DNA of 64,000 nucleotides from Bacteroides zhangwenhongii (lineage in GTDB: Bacteria; Bacteroidota; Bacteroidia; Bacteroidales; Bacteroidaceae), in contig NZ_CP059856.1 of NCBI RefSeq assembly GCF_009193325.2, forward strand, positions 2,852,001 to 2,916,000, read 5' to 3'. The notes beneath the pieces are model-generated. The model did not search any database and was not told the DNA's origin. It saw only the letters and a list, made by a program, of their open reading frames with translations. Each line of letters begins with the position of its first letter. The stretch's first letter is position 1. Shown here one piece after another: positions 55,619 to 64,000 of this stretch. Position numbers and translations under genes: made by a program.

Positions 55619-55766
55619 TGTTAAGCCTAAGAAGTGACAAGTGACAATAAAAAGAGAGTTTTAAAACTCTATGAAAGCAACGGAATCTCCTCCTCTCCCA
55701 CCCGTTTACAAATCTTAATCTTCTGCAAGCGAGCAAAAAAAGGAATAGATATCCAATATAAATATG

Positions 55767-55774
55767 TATATTTG
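55767..55774 (+). promoter_or_regulatory. σABfr-type -7 box for parA-parB
   Basis: TATATTTG, 172 bases before the parA ATG, implying a long leader. The leader holds a 15-codon ORF at 55798 (MTNLQDFVTVSSDSY) and several inverted sequences. Confidence 0.55.
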
Positions 55775-55945
55775 CAAACTCATAAAGAGAAAAACAGATG
55801 ACGAACCTGCAAGATTTTGTAACTGTTTCGTCCGACAGTTATTAACAAAACAGGTGACTTATCAACAGAAATTGCAAAGTTTCTCTTTTTTCGTAGGCGC
55901 TCTAAGGATTTATCACTTATTTCGCTGCCAATAAATTTAGAGAAT

Positions 55946-56710
55946 ATGGGAAAAATTATTGCTTTGGCCAATCAAAAAGGTGGTGTAGGAAAGACAACGA
56001 CTACGATTAACCTCGCAGCCTCACTTGCCACACTGGAAAAAAAGGTACTCGTGATAGATGCCGACCCGCAGGCTAATGCCTCTTCCGGACTGGGAGTAGA
56101 CATTAAGCAGTCGGAATGCACTATCTATGAATGTATTATTGACAGAGCCAACGTACAGGACGCTATCCTCGACACGGAAATCGATTCTTTAAAAGTAATC
56201 TCTTCGCACATCAATCTTGTAGGAGCAGAGATTGAAATGCTGAACCTCCCAAACCGCGAAAAGATTCTGAAAGAAGTGCTCACTCCTTTGAAGGAAGAAT
56301 ATGACTATATCCTGATAGACTGCTCGCCTTCATTGGGACTTATCACCATTAATGCCCTGACAGCGGCAGATTCTGTGATTATCCCCGTACAAGCCGAATA
56401 TTTCGCTCTTGAGGGTATCAGCAAGCTGCTGAACACGATCAAAATCATCAAATCAAAACTGAATCCGGCTCTGGAAATCGAAGGATTCCTCCTTACGATG
56501 TACGACTCACGTCTGCGTCAGGCCAATCAGATCTACGATGAGGTGAAACGCCACTTTCAGGAATTGGTGTTCAACACCGTTATCCAACGAAATGTCAAAC
56601 TGAGCGAGGCTCCCAGCTACGGTGTTCCGACCATTCTTTATGATGCGGATTCCACCGGCGCCAAGAACCACCTGGCTCTTGCTAAAGAGATTATCAACCG
56701 AAATAAATAA
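55946..56710 (+). CDS. parA: Chromosome-partitioning ATPase ParA/Soj
   Basis: 254 residues. The deviant Walker A KGGVGKTTTTINLAA, with signature lysine, is near residue 11; DADPQANASSG and the Walker B-like LIDCSPSLG follow. The short length without an N-terminal regulator domain makes it the chromosomal Soj type. It acts with ParB to separate origins. parB follows by 11 bases. Confidence 0.97.
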   Translation: MGKIIALANQKGGVGKTTTTINLAASLATLEKKVLVIDADPQANASSGLGVDIKQSECTIYECIIDRANVQDAILDTEIDSLKVISSHINLVGAEIEMLNLPNREKILKEVLTPLKEEYDYILIDCSPSLGLITINALTAADSVIIPVQAEYFALEGISKLLNTIKIIKSKLNPALEIEGFLLTMYDSRLRQANQIYDEVKRHFQELVFNTVIQRNVKLSEAPSYGVPTILYDADSTGAKNHLALAKEIINRNK

Positions 56711-56721
56711 AAGAAGAAGAT

Positions 56722-57612
56722 ATGGCAACACAGAGAAGAAATGCATTAGGACGCGGACTTGACGCCTTGCTCTCGATGGATGATGTGAAAACCGAAGGTT
56801 CTTCTTCCATTAATGAGATAGAACTGGCAAAGATTGCTGTCAATCCCAACCAGCCCCGTCGTGAGTTTGACGAAACAGCTTTACAGGAACTGGCTGATTC
56901 GATTGCCGAAATCGGTATTATCCAACCGATCACCTTACGCAAAATATCGGACGATGAATATCAGATCATTGCCGGAGAGCGTCGTTACCGCGCTTCACAA
57001 AAGGCCGGACTGAAAACAATTCCCGCTTATATCCGCACTGCTGACGACGAGAACATGATGGAAATGGCGCTGATTGAAAACATCCAGCGTGAAGACTTGA
57101 ATGCCGTAGAAATCGCACTTGCCTACCAGCACCTGCTTGACCAGTACGAACTGACCCAGGAACGCTTGAGCGAACGTATCGGCAAGAACCGGACAACCAT
57201 CGCCAACTATCTGCGTTTGTTGAAACTGCCCGCTCCCATACAGATGGCTTTGCAGAACAAGCAGTTGGACATGGGACATGCGCGTGCGTTGATTTCACTG
57301 GGTGATCCGAAACTGCAAGTTAAAATATTTGAGGAAATACAAGAACACGGATATTCAGTCCGCAAAGTAGAAGAAATTGTTAAATCATTAAGCGAAGGAG
57401 AAGCTGTGAAAAGCGGTACGCGGAAAATAACTCCGAAGCGTGCCAAACTTCCGGAAGAGTTCAACTTACTGAAGAAACAACTCTCAGGCTTTTTCAACAC
57501 CAAGGTACAACTCACCTGTTCCGAAAAAGGGAAAGGGAAAATCAGCATTCCTTTCGGCAACGAGGAAGAACTGGAACGTATCATGGAAATCTTCGACACG
57601 CTAAAGAAGTAA
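56722..57612 (+). CDS. parB: Chromosome-partitioning protein ParB
   Basis: 296 residues. The N-terminal CTPase domain has NPNQPRREFDE, GIIQPITLR and GERRYRAS; the HTH domain has LSERIGKNRTTIANYLRLL, and a C-terminal dimer domain ends it. It loads at parS sites. No perfect parS (TGTTTCACGTGAAACA) was found in the window, though CACGTAC motifs lie 1 kb upstream. Its stop abuts the next gene's start. Confidence 0.97.
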   Translation: MATQRRNALGRGLDALLSMDDVKTEGSSSINEIELAKIAVNPNQPRREFDETALQELADSIAEIGIIQPITLRKISDDEYQIIAGERRYRASQKAGLKTIPAYIRTADDENMMEMALIENIQREDLNAVEIALAYQHLLDQYELTQERLSERIGKNRTTIANYLRLLKLPAPIQMALQNKQLDMGHARALISLGDPKLQVKIFEEIQEHGYSVRKVEEIVKSLSEGEAVKSGTRKITPKRAKLPEEFNLLKKQLSGFFNTKVQLTCSEKGKGKISIPFGNEEELERIMEIFDTLKK

Positions 57613-58497
57613 ATGACAAGAAAAAGTAAGAAATATCAGTTACTCGTCATCACCCTGCTTCTCTGTATTTTACAGGTGGCAGGGATTGATGTGTATGCAC
57701 AGTCCACTGTCACCCCGATGAAAAGGGACACGACTATCACGCAACGGGAAGCCCCGAAAGCCCGTGCCCGCAGACATCGTGAACCGGCTGTACAAGATTC
57801 TTTGAAGAAAGACTCGGTCCGGATTGTTCCCTCCAAAGAGCTTGTACCCCTCGACAGTCTGTCGGCCGCCAGCATACAAATAGCCGATAGTCTGGATGCA
57901 GCCAACAAGAAAGAATTGAAAAAAATTGAGCAGCCGGCATCCATCATGGTTAAGGCAGACAGCGTGCCGCCCGCAAAGGATATCAACAAAAAGATATTCA
58001 TCCCGAATCCTACCAAAGCAACTTGGCTGGCAGTCGTATTTCCCGGCGGCGGACAGATTTACAACCGCAAATACTGGAAACTACCTATTATATATGGAGG
58101 ATTTGCCGGATGTGCATACGCGTTGAGTTGGAATGGCAAGATGTATAAAGACTACTCACAAGCCTATCTGGACATTATGGACAGCAATCCGAATACAAAA
58201 AGTTACGAAGACTTGTTGCCGCCCAACGCCACCTACAACGAAGAGCAGCTGAAAAATACAATAAAACGAAGAAAAGATATGTTCCGTCGTTATCGGGACC
58301 TCAGCATATTTGCATTTATCGGAGTTTACTTGATCTCTATCATCGACGCATACGTAGATGCGGAGTTGTCCAACTTCGATATCACCCCCGACTTGAGTAT
58401 GAAAGTAGAACCGGCTGTTATTGACAATAACAACCAATTCCGCTCTACCAGTTTGAAGAATAAATCGGTGGGATTGCAATGTGTATTACGATTTTAA
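57613..58497 (+). CDS. DUF5683 protein
   Basis: 294 residues, starting at the ATG that immediately follows the parB stop. An N-terminal signal-like helix, a low-complexity linker (to about 125) and then the DUF5683 region with FPGGGQIYNRKYWKLPIIYGGFAG (core PGGGQIYNRKYWK) and a second helix DLSIFAFIGVYLISIID. The GGGQxYNRKYWK pattern resembles TM2/small membrane protein families. It is probably a membrane protein of unknown role, conserved with parAB in Bacteroides. Confidence 0.82.
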   Translation: MTRKSKKYQLLVITLLLCILQVAGIDVYAQSTVTPMKRDTTITQREAPKARARRHREPAVQDSLKKDSVRIVPSKELVPLDSLSAASIQIADSLDAANKKELKKIEQPASIMVKADSVPPAKDINKKIFIPNPTKATWLAVVFPGGGQIYNRKYWKLPIIYGGFAGCAYALSWNGKMYKDYSQAYLDIMDSNPNTKSYEDLLPPNATYNEEQLKNTIKRRKDMFRRYRDLSIFAFIGVYLISIIDAYVDAELSNFDITPDLSMKVEPAVIDNNNQFRSTSLKNKSVGLQCVLRF

Positions 58498-58531
58498 AAA
58501 ACACAATTTAGATTGATCTTATTATTGAAGC

Positions 58532-59827
58532 ATGAAGAAATTAGTTAACTATTGTTCGATTATGTTCCTTTTACTAGTGGCAACATCGCAAGTAAAAGCG
58601 CAAAGTGTAGATGTAGTGATTCGTGAAAATGGAACTGAGCGCAAAGAGAGCATTGACTTGCCTAAAAGTATGACATACCCGCTCGACAGCCTGTTGAATG
58701 ACTGGAAAGCCAAAAACTATATTGACTTGGGTAAAGATTGCAGCACAGCGGAAATCAACCCTCTGTTCAGCGATTCGGTTTACATCGACCGTTTGTCGCG
58801 CATTCCGGCTGTCATGGAAATGCCCTACAACGATATCATACGCAAATTTATCGATATGTATGCAGGACGTTTGCGCAACCAGGTTTCTTTCATGTTAAGC
58901 GCTTGCAACTTCTATATGCCTATTTTCGAGGAAGCATTAGATGCATACGGACTTCCATTGGAGCTGAGATACCTTCCGATTATCGAATCCGCGTTGAATC
59001 CTTCAGCCGTATCGCGTGCCGGAGCTTCCGGTTTGTGGCAATTCATGATCGGTACGGGAAAGATTTACGGACTGGAGTCGAATAGTCTTGTGGACGAACG
59101 TCGCGACCCAATCAAGGCGACTTGGGCTGCCGCACGCTACCTCAAAGAGATGTATAATATTTACGGTGACTGGAATCTCGTGATTGCAGCCTACAATTGC
59201 GGTCCCGGCACTATCAATAAGGCAATCCGCCGCGCCAATGGTGAAACCGACTATTGGAAGATTTACAATTACCTGCCCAAAGAAACACGCGGATATGTAC
59301 CGGCCTTTATCGCAGCCAACTATGTGATGACTTATTATTGCGATCATAACATCTGCCCGATGGAAACCAACATTCCGGCAAGCACGGATACCGTACAAGT
59401 CAACAAGAATCTGCATTTCGAGCAAATAGCCGACTTGTGCAACGTTCCGTTGGACCAAATCAAAAGTCTGAACCCGCAATATAAGAAACAAATCATTCCG
59501 GGTGATAACAAACCGTATACCCTCCGCCTACCGATCGAAGCCATCAGCACTTTTATCGACAGACAGGATACAATTTTCGCACATCGTGCGGATGAATTGT
59601 TCCGCAACCGTAAGACCGTTGCCGTGAAAGAGATCAGTCCTTCTACACGCAGGGCTGCGACAGCAGTTGCAGGTAAAGGGAAACCAACCTATTACAAGAT
59701 AAAAAGTGGTGACACTTTATCGTCCATTGCCGAGAAATACGGAGTCAGAGTGAAGGATATACAGCGATGGAACGGAATGTCTAACACGAAGATTGCAGCA
59801 GGAAAACGATTGAAAATATACAAATAA
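58532..59827 (+). CDS. MltD-like lytic transglycosylase with LysM
   Basis: 431 residues. A signal peptide is followed by an SLT domain: LPIIESALNPSAVSRAGASGLWQFM carries the catalytic glutamate (E in IIESALNP), then the AYNCGPG motif. A LysM repeat (YYKIKSGDTLSSIAEKYG, then WNGMSN) ends it and binds peptidoglycan. It cleaves glycan strands in the periplasm. Confidence 0.94.
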   Translation: MKKLVNYCSIMFLLLVATSQVKAQSVDVVIRENGTERKESIDLPKSMTYPLDSLLNDWKAKNYIDLGKDCSTAEINPLFSDSVYIDRLSRIPAVMEMPYNDIIRKFIDMYAGRLRNQVSFMLSACNFYMPIFEEALDAYGLPLELRYLPIIESALNPSAVSRAGASGLWQFMIGTGKIYGLESNSLVDERRDPIKATWAAARYLKEMYNIYGDWNLVIAAYNCGPGTINKAIRRANGETDYWKIYNYLPKETRGYVPAFIAANYVMTYYCDHNICPMETNIPASTDTVQVNKNLHFEQIADLCNVPLDQIKSLNPQYKKQIIPGDNKPYTLRLPIEAISTFIDRQDTIFAHRADELFRNRKTVAVKEISPSTRRAATAVAGKGKPTYYKIKSGDTLSSIAEKYGVRVKDIQRWNGMSNTKIAAGKRLKIYK

Positions 59828-59839
59828 ACAGTTTCCCGC

Positions 59840-59869
59840 TTGCACCGTTCGGAAATTTGCTTATTTTTG
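59840..59869 (+). promoter_or_regulatory. Promoter of relA/spoT
   Basis: TTG at 59840-59842 and TATTTTTG at 59862-59869, 19-base spacer, 30 bases before the ATG at 59900. GAGAGGA precedes the ATG. Confidence 0.7.
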
Positions 59870-59899
59870 CAAAACTAAGCAAATGAGAGGATAACAATT

Positions 59900-62146
59900 A
59901 TGGATAATCTGCCCCCAAAAGAAATAGCTGATGAAGATATGATCAATCAGGCGTTCCAGCAACTACTGAATGATTATCTCAGCACAAAACATCGCAAGAA
60001 AGTTGAAATCATCACGAAAGCTTTCAACTTCGCCAATCAAGCGCATAAAGGTATCAAACGCCGTTCGGGTGAACCTTACATTATGCACCCGATTGCCGTT
60101 GCAAGTATTGTATGCAACGAAATCGGTTTGGGCTCGACCTCCATCTGCGCAGCCTTATTGCACGATGTGGTAGAAGATACCGACTACACCGTTGAGGATA
60201 TTGAAAACATCTTCGGGCCGAAGATTGCCCAGATCGTAGACGGACTGACTAAGATATCCGGTGGAATATTTGGCGACCGCGCCTCAGCACAAGCAGAGAA
60301 CTTCAAAAAGTTACTGCTTACCATGTCGAATGATATCCGGGTTATCCTTATCAAGATAGCCGACCGTTTGCATAATATGCGTACACTCGGTTCGATGTTG
60401 CCCAACAAGCAATATAAGATTGCGGGTGAAACGCTCTATATCTACGCTCCGCTGGCCAACCGCCTGGGGCTCTATAAGATAAAGACCGAGCTGGAAAACC
60501 TGAGCTTCAAATACGAACATCCCGAAGAATATGCGGAGATAGAGGAAAAGCTGAACGCCACAGCCGCCGAACGCGATAAGGTCTTTAATGATTTCACAGC
60601 CCCTATCCGTACACAACTCGATAAGATGGGATTGAAATACCGGATTCTCGCCCGTGTAAAATCAATCTATTCCATCTGGAACAAGATGCAGACCAAGCAT
60701 GTTCCTTTCGAAGAGATCTATGACTTGCTGGCGGTCCGGATTATTTTCGAGCCCCGCAATATGGAAGAAGAGCTCAATGATTGTTTTGACATCTATGTAT
60801 CTATCTCCAAAATATATAAGCCGCACCCGGATCGCCTGCGCGATTGGGTAAGCCACCCCAAAGCAAACGGTTACCAGGCATTGCACGTGACTCTTATGGG
60901 TAACAACGGGCAATGGATCGAAGTCCAGATCCGTAGCGAACGGATGAACGACGTTGCCGAACAAGGCTTTGCAGCACATTGGAAATACAAAGAAGGAGGA
61001 GGCAGCGAGGATGAAGGAGAACTGGAAAAATGGTTGAAGACCATTAAGGAAATATTGGATGATCCGCAACCGGACGCCATCGACTTCTTGGACACTATCA
61101 AACTGAACTTATTTGCTTCCGAAATATTTGTGTTCACACCCAAAGGGGAACTAAAGACTATGCCGCAGAATTCAACGGCACTCGACTTCGCATTCTCCCT
61201 GCATACCGACATCGGTAGCCATTGTATCGGCGCTAAAGTCAATCACAAATTAGTGCCGCTTAGTCACAAGCTGCAAAGTGGAGACCAGGTTGAGGTATTA
61301 ACTTCTAAATCGCAACGTGTGCAACCGCAATGGGAAGTTTTCGCGACCACCGCCCGCGCCCGCACTAAGATAGCGGCAATTCTCCGCAAAGAGCGCAAAG
61401 CCAATCAAAAGATAGGTGAAGAGCTACTGAATGAGTTCTTGAAAAAAGAGGAAATACGACCGGGAGAAGCTGTCATCGAAAAGTTGCGCAAGTTCCATAA
61501 CGCCAAGAATGAGGAAGAACTGTTGGCAGCGATTGGCAGCAAAGCAATCATTCTGGGGGAAGCTGACAAGAATGAACTGAAAGAAAAGCAGACCAGCAAC
61601 TGGAAGAAATACCTTACTTTCTCTTTTGTCAACGGCAACAAAGACAAGCAGCAAGAGGAGAAAGAACCTCAGGAAAAAGAGAAGATCAACCCGAAAGAAG
61701 TGCTCAAACTGACAGAAGAAAGTTTGCAGAAAAAATATATCATGGCAGAATGCTGCCACCCTATTCCCGGTGATGACGTTTTGGGATATGTGGATGAGAA
61801 CGACCGGATTATCATTCATAAACGCCAATGCCCCGTTGCCGCCAAGCTAAAGAGCAGTTACGGCAACCGCATATTAGCCACAGAATGGGATACCCACAAA
61901 GAACTGTCATTCCTCGTATATATATATATAAAAGGTATAGACAGCATGGGACTGTTGAATGAAGTGACACAAGTTATCTCCCGGCAGCTTAATGTGAATA
62001 TCCGCAAGCTGACCATCGAAACCGAAGACGGTATATTTGAGGGTAAAATACAGCTATGGGTTCATGATGTGGAGGATGTAAAGACTATCTGCAACAATCT
62101 GAAAAAGATTCAGAATATCAAACAGGTGAGCCGTGTAGAAGAGTAA
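59900..62146 (+). CDS. RelA/SpoT family (p)ppGpp synthetase-hydrolase
   Basis: 748 residues. The HD hydrolase domain is intact with ALLHDVVEDTDYT and the H...HD pattern (about 55-200). The synthetase domain has RVKSIYSIWNKM, PKANGYQALHVTL and EVQIRS (about 240-370). TGS (VFTPKGELKTMP), a helical region and a C-terminal ACT domain (SFLVYIYIKGIDSMGLL) follow. Both catalytic halves look complete, so it is a bifunctional Rel. It has its own promoter. Confidence 0.95.
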   Translation: MDNLPPKEIADEDMINQAFQQLLNDYLSTKHRKKVEIITKAFNFANQAHKGIKRRSGEPYIMHPIAVASIVCNEIGLGSTSICAALLHDVVEDTDYTVEDIENIFGPKIAQIVDGLTKISGGIFGDRASAQAENFKKLLLTMSNDIRVILIKIADRLHNMRTLGSMLPNKQYKIAGETLYIYAPLANRLGLYKIKTELENLSFKYEHPEEYAEIEEKLNATAAERDKVFNDFTAPIRTQLDKMGLKYRILARVKSIYSIWNKMQTKHVPFEEIYDLLAVRIIFEPRNMEEELNDCFDIYVSISKIYKPHPDRLRDWVSHPKANGYQALHVTLMGNNGQWIEVQIRSERMNDVAEQGFAAHWKYKEGGGSEDEGELEKWLKTIKEILDDPQPDAIDFLDTIKLNLFASEIFVFTPKGELKTMPQNSTALDFAFSLHTDIGSHCIGAKVNHKLVPLSHKLQSGDQVEVLTSKSQRVQPQWEVFATTARARTKIAAILRKERKANQKIGEELLNEFLKKEEIRPGEAVIEKLRKFHNAKNEEELLAAIGSKAIILGEADKNELKEKQTSNWKKYLTFSFVNGNKDKQQEEKEPQEKEKINPKEVLKLTEESLQKKYIMAECCHPIPGDDVLGYVDENDRIIIHKRQCPVAAKLKSSYGNRILATEWDTHKELSFLVYIYIKGIDSMGLLNEVTQVISRQLNVNIRKLTIETEDGIFEGKIQLWVHDVEDVKTICNNLKKIQNIKQVSRVEE

Positions 62147-62162
62147 ATTCTATTTTAAAACG

Positions 62163-62230
62163 AGAATTATCGCAGATTAACGCAACGCAAATAGAATATG
62201 AACTATCCGCGCAAATCTGCGTTTAATTCT
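62163..62230. repeat. Inverted repeat between relA/spoT and merR
   Basis: AGAATTA-T-CGCAGATT pairs with AATCTGCG-TT-TAATTCT. The arms share CAGATTAA/GCGTTAATC-type words with the other palindromes. It lies between convergent genes and may end both transcripts. Confidence 0.7.
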
Positions 62231-62254
62231 TATTATTCTTATATCATGCCGTAT

Positions 62255-62599
62255 TTACTTGCGACCATCCAATTCTCCTTTTATTGCTAACAGCTCTTCT
62301 TTAATCGCCTTCAACCGATTCATGATTTCATAATTCCGGACAGTAGCTTCTTTATTATCTTTCAAACGTTGGCGGGCGCCCGGAAGCGTCATGCCTTTCT
62401 CTTTCACCAGATGATAGATGAGCCCGATTGTTTCCACATCTTCTTTACGATATTGGCGTATTCCTCTACCGGCAGTCTTGGGAGAGATCTGCGGAAACTC
62501 CTTTTCCCAAAAACGGAGCAGAGAAGTATTGACTCCGAACATATCGGCAACTTCTCCTATGGAATAATATAGTTTCAGTTCTTTATCCGTATTAAGCAT
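62255..62599 (-). CDS. MerR-family transcription regulator
   Basis: 114 residues. The winged HTH has KLYYSIGEVADMFGVNTSLLRFWEKEF (core GEVADMFGVNTSLLRFWE) and the coiled coil starts after VRNYEIMNRLK. There is no effector domain, as in short HmrR-like or DNA-architectural MerR proteins. It lies 23 bases downstream of the M23 gene in the same direction, likely co-transcribed. Confidence 0.92.
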   Translation of the reverse strand: MLNTDKELKLYYSIGEVADMFGVNTSLLRFWEKEFPQISPKTAGRGIRQYRKEDVETIGLIYHLVKEKGMTLPGARQRLKDNKEATVRNYEIMNRLKAIKEELLAIKGELDGRK

Positions 62600-62622
62600 A
62601 ACACTCCTGTCTTTTTTTAGAA

Positions 62623-63591
62623 TTAATCGAATACCTTACCGTGGTTGGCAGCCAACTGAATCATCTTCTCGTAATCCTCAGCACTTAAATCCATGAAATA
62701 ATAGTTCACCGGATTCACCACCTGTCCCTTCACGTGCACTTCATAATGGAGATGCGGCCCGGTACTCTTTCCCGTACTACCCACTTTTCCAATCACCTCT
62801 CCACGCACCACCTTCTTTCCGACTTTCGTATTAAACCCCTGCAAGTGAGCATATCGAGTGAGATATCCGAAGCCATGATCAATCTCAATGGTATTGCCAT
62901 ATCCGGTTTCCCACCCTACCTTTACCACAGTTCCGTCTCCGGTAGCATATACATCCGTTCCCGGATGAGCGGAAAAGTCCATTCCCGCATGAAACTTCGT
63001 CGTACCGTAAATAGGATCAATACGTGTACCATAACCGGAAGCCGTCTGACGAAGGTCCTTATTGGAAATAGGCTGAATGGCGGGAATACATTTCAACATT
63101 TCATCATGATTCTTGCACATATCCACCACATCATCAAAAGATTTCGATTGGATATAGAGCCGTTTGGATAGAACGTCCAACTTCTGAGTAGTATTCACCA
63201 CCAGTTTCGCATTCGCTAAGTCCATCAGTTCCTCATAACGGTTCGTACCTCCGTAACCGGCCTGACGGATAGCGGGAGAAACGGGATCGGCCTGCAGGAT
63301 TACCCGATAGAGGTTATCATCACGCTGCTGAATATCCTGAAGCACCCCCATAGCGTCGTCCAAACGACGGGAAAGTACATTATATTGTGCCAAAAGACGG
63401 CTGTTTTCAATTCTTAATTCCTTCTCCGATGGAGAGCCGAAGATAAGAAGCAACACGATAAAACAGCCCGCTCCCAACCCCATACCATAGAAAAGCCGAC
63501 GCAAAATACTAAGCGCACGCTGCCGTACGGTGGGGTAAATTCGATCGTATGTCTGCGTCTGTGGATTATAGATATAGTAAACTTTGCGCAT
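62623..63591 (-). CDS. M23 peptidase (LytM-type)
   Basis: 322 residues. One N-terminal membrane helix, a coiled coil (about 60-160) and a C-terminal M23 domain with zinc ligands in KFHAGMDFSAH and GPHLHYEVH. Both HxxxD and HxH are present, so it should be an active endopeptidase acting on stem peptides in the periplasm. It is divergent from alaS with a shared promoter region. Confidence 0.94.
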   Translation of the reverse strand: MRKVYYIYNPQTQTYDRIYPTVRQRALSILRRLFYGMGLGAGCFIVLLLIFGSPSEKELRIENSRLLAQYNVLSRRLDDAMGVLQDIQQRDDNLYRVILQADPVSPAIRQAGYGGTNRYEELMDLANAKLVVNTTQKLDVLSKRLYIQSKSFDDVVDMCKNHDEMLKCIPAIQPISNKDLRQTASGYGTRIDPIYGTTKFHAGMDFSAHPGTDVYATGDGTVVKVGWETGYGNTIEIDHGFGYLTRYAHLQGFNTKVGKKVVRGEVIGKVGSTGKSTGPHLHYEVHVKGQVVNPVNYYFMDLSAEDYEKMIQLAANHGKVFD

Positions 63592-63622
63592 CTTTTTGAA
63601 AATATTTCGCTTGTTAATACGG

Positions 63623-63630
63623 CAAAAGTA
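63623..63630 (-). promoter_or_regulatory. σABfr-type -7 box for the M23 gene
   Basis: Reads TACTTTTG on the minus strand, 31 bases before the ATG. It lies 13 bases from the divergent box at 63643. Confidence 0.6.
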
Positions 63631-63642
63631 ATAAAAACGAGC

Positions 63643-63650
63643 TATCTTTG
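63643..63650 (+). promoter_or_regulatory. σABfr-type -7 box for alaS
   Basis: TATCTTTG, giving a leader of about 105 bases that contains the AATTCATAA repeat. Confidence 0.6.
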
Positions 63651-63731
63651 CACAGTTTTTACGAATTTATGAGCTGTGATTTATGATTTATTGGAGATTC
63701 CTCCCTTCTCTCATATCCCACAGCCCCATAG

Positions 63732-64000
<269 letters not shown>

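Noticed and set aside
55485..55736. 83-codon minus-strand ORF in the surE-parA gap
   Set aside because: It has no ribosome site or promoter and overlaps the TTATCA cluster and its hairpin. It looks like chance.

Overview
The window is chromosomal DNA from a gut Bacteroides. The evidence is the σABfr-type -7 boxes (TAnnTTTG) upstream of many genes, TonB-receptor/AraC/NigD-like content, a MurF-Alr fusion, a fused NuoCD in a complex I operon without NuoEFG, and GSCFA, DUF349, DUF1573 and DUF5683 genes. The B. thetaiotaomicron/ovatus group is plausible, but the species cannot be fixed from this sequence alone. I see no prophage, insertion sequence, CRISPR array or rRNA.

Layout: 1-7.0 kb (minus strand) carries GSCFA, murF-alr, tatA, tatC and a Dna2-like nuclease-helicase cut by the left edge. 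7.1-11.8 kb (plus) is dxs, trkA, trkH. 11.9-22.4 kb holds a small secreted-looking protein and then the ten-gene nuoA-N operon (eleven subunits, because C and D are fused), closed by a strong hairpin. 22.4-31.5 kb (minus) is a PAS sensor histidine kinase, a truncated TonB-dependent receptor, an AraC regulator, an MscS channel and an overlapping AAA ATPase/DUF4435 pair. 31.5-34.7 kb is a DMT transporter, MeaB and a DUF1573 protein. 34.8-40.5 kb is one large alpha-2-macroglobulin-like gene. 40.7-41.0 kb holds two tandem 30-codon genes with their own promoter, ribosome site and terminator. 41.2-47.9 kb is pepD, a flippase-like membrane protein, rsmA, mgtE and a DUF349 protein. 48.1-51.9 kb is tRNA-Gln and the rsfS-ftsH-cdsA operon. 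52.0-54.9 kb is a NigD-like lipoprotein, lpxB and surE. 55-62.1 kb is a 1-kb noncoding region with a roughly 22-bp-period array and TTATCA boxes, then parA, parB, a DUF5683 protein, a LysM lytic transglycosylase and relA/spoT. 62.2-64 kb is a MerR regulator, an M23 peptidase and the start of alaS.

Functionally this is mostly core cell-envelope, respiration, ion-homeostasis and chromosome-segregation content. The unusual material lies in small or noncoding DNA. It includes paired 'WGY' micropeptides, FNR/CRP-like palindromes at near-identical promoter geometry in two places, the helically phased array beside parAB, dispersed GAGTTGA-type repeats (one inside murF and one abutting the lpxB start codon), and CACAGA-type repeats placed over promoters.
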